Shown here: positions 6,545-7,146 of the stretch, piece by piece
Layout of the letters: each line of letters opens with the position of its first letter
How positions within the stretch are numbered: position 1 is the stretch's first letter
The notes under the pieces: model-generated
Told to the model about the DNA's origin: nothing
The model's input: the letters and a program-made list of their open reading frames with translations, nothing else
Database searches by the model: none
Position numbers and translations under genes: made by a program
NCBI GenBank assembly: GCA_003499585.1
Contig: DNSU01000161.1
Coordinates: forward strand, 5,991 to 13,136
From: Cyanobacteria bacterium UBA9579
Lineage (GTDB): Bacteria > Cyanobacteriota > Vampirovibrionia > Gastranaerophilales > UBA9579
Reading direction: 5' to 3'
DNA length: 7,146 bases

Positions 6545-7146
6545 TTAATGTTTTTTATTCGGTTTTGATTTACCAGACTGTTTAGATTCAAATTTATCTG
6601 CATTTTTAGCTGCGTTACCCGAATTGCCTACGGATTTTGTTTGAATCGAATCAGCTTGTACATATTTTGGACTGGATGTTATAGCTGGTGTATGAGATTG
6701 TTTTGTTTCTGCTTTCTTTTCTACTGTATTTGCCTGTACATGTCTTGTCTCAGATTTCCTTTCTACAGTATTAGCGTGCACTTGTTTTTCTTCGGATTTA
6801 TTTTGTCTTGTGTTAGCGTATACCTGTTTTGTTTCGGATTTACTATGTTTTGTATTAGCTTCAACTTGTTTTGTTTCCGCTTGTGCAAACAGATTTTCTG
6901 ATTTTCTTTCTACTGTACTTGCCTTATTAACAGTTTCTCTAGCTTTTGATTCTGATGCACTGGATTGATAGGTTTTTTCTTCTGCTCTTCTTTCCTTTTG
7001 ATGAGATTCAACGATTCTATCTTCGGCTTTTGCTTCAACAGTATCAGCTTGTATATATTTTTCTTCAGCTCTTGTTTCTTTAGCTTTTGCTTGTACTATT
7101 CTATCTTCAGCTTTTGATTCTACTGCACTGGATTGATAGGTTTTTT
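6545..7146 (-). CDS. C-terminal part of a 14-residue-repeat, low-complexity hydrophilic protein (N-terminus beyond right edge)
   Basis: A frame stays open from the right edge to a TAA at 6547-6545, giving 199 visible residues. I do not recognise a family. Most of it is a tandem array of 14-residue units such as VQANTVEKKAETKQ, VHANTVERKSETRH, VYANTRQNKSEEKQ and YIQADTVEAKAEDR. After the array comes a tail of about 50 residues, with one more degenerate unit (YVQADSIQTKSVGN) and a basic end, KSKPNKKH. The protein is rich in Lys, Glu, Ala, Thr, Ser and Gln, has no Cys or Trp in view and no membrane segment. Repeats kept in frame while codons vary argue for real selection on the protein. It is convergent with ileS and shares its terminator. 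Possible natures are an extended or alpha-helical stalk, a surface or cytoskeletal filament, or a desiccation-type disordered protein. An internal GTG at 6781 could be mistaken for a start, but the frame and repeats continue upstream. Start, total length and signal peptide are unknown. Confidence 0.65.
   Translation of the reverse strand, partial: KTYQSSAVESKAEDRIVQAKAKETRAEEKYIQADTVEAKAEDRIVESHQKERRAEEKTYQSSASESKARETVNKASTVERKSENLFAQAETKQVEANTKHSKSETKQVYANTRQNKSEEKQVHANTVERKSETRHVQANTVEKKAETKQSHTPAITSSPKYVQADSIQTKSVGNSGNAAKNADKFESKQSGKSKPNKKH
6698..7146 (-). repeat. In-frame tandem repeat array, 42-bp unit (14 codons)
   Basis: Read on the minus strand, 42-bp units fall at 7141-7100, 7099-7058, 7057-7016, 7015-6974, 6973-6932, 6931-6890, 6865-6824, 6823-6782, 6781-6740 and 6739-6698. 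A 24-base remnant (6889-6866) breaks the phase between two of them. Units alternate in type on the N-terminal side: xxQxxxxExxAEDR alternates with IVxxxxKExRAEEK. The region 6941-6978 matches 7109-7146 with two mismatches, 168 bases (four units) apart. The array is cut by the window edge. The unit is coding throughout, and there are no unique spacers. Confidence 0.85.

Noticed and set aside
6545..6781. A short separate gene starting at GTG 6781
   Set aside because: The frame and the 14-residue repeats continue without a break to the right edge, so the GTG is an internal valine codon.
6641..6901. Plus-strand ORF rich in Cys and Phe
   Set aside because: It is the antisense reading of the repeat array; its odd composition follows from the complement of Lys/Glu-rich codons, and it has no ribosome-binding site.
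6698..7146. CRISPR-like regular repeats
   Set aside because: The 42-bp period is fully coding and continuous, with diverged units and no unique spacers between conserved repeats. It is a protein-level tandem repeat.
6545..7146. Group 3 LEA (desiccation) protein
   Set aside because: The composition is similar, but LEA group 3 uses an 11-residue motif; here the period is 14, so the name is not supported.

Overview
The window is AT-rich, roughly one-third GC by eye. It carries two housekeeping genes (clpC and ileS), one cytoplasmic carbohydrate-enzyme gene (GH57 family) and the C-terminal part of a repetitive low-complexity protein. The ClpC N-terminal sequence is of the cyanobacterial/plastid type: near-standard Clp_N repeats, a TPSLDEFG linker and a Walker A lysine at residue 214. 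Combined with the low GC and a GH57 enzyme, this suggests a non-photosynthetic relative of the cyanobacteria (Melainabacteria/Vampirovibrionia-like). That placement is an inference from recognised sequence types, with no search behind it; a Firmicute or another low-GC lineage is the main alternative.

Layout. Positions 1-750 (minus) hold the first 250 codons of clpC, cut by the left edge. Positions 751-1174 are an AT-rich gap with a possible 37-codon ORF whose stop abuts the clpC start, a cluster of AATCG/CGATT inverted repeats and a candidate promoter. Positions 1175-3403 (minus) are a complete 742-residue GH57 glycoside hydrolase. Positions 3404-3641 form a divergent promoter region with a helical-turn-spaced direct repeat. 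Positions 3642-6479 (plus) are a complete 945-residue isoleucyl-tRNA synthetase. Positions 6496-6527 are a perfect 32-bp palindrome that probably ends transcription from both sides. Positions 6545 to the right edge (minus) are the last 199 codons of an ORF built of 14-residue Lys/Glu/Ala/Thr-rich repeats.

The genes do not form an obvious pathway. GH57 and clpC point the same way but are 424 bases apart, so clpC probably has its own promoter. ileS is transcribed alone, divergently from GH57 and convergently with the repeat ORF. The most unusual items are the repeat protein, with its nested 14/28/56-residue periodicity and a half-unit phase slip, the altered HIGH motif (HIGT) in an otherwise canonical IleRS, and the leader region of clpC. 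I saw no CRISPR array, tRNA, rRNA, insertion sequence or recognisable defence system.
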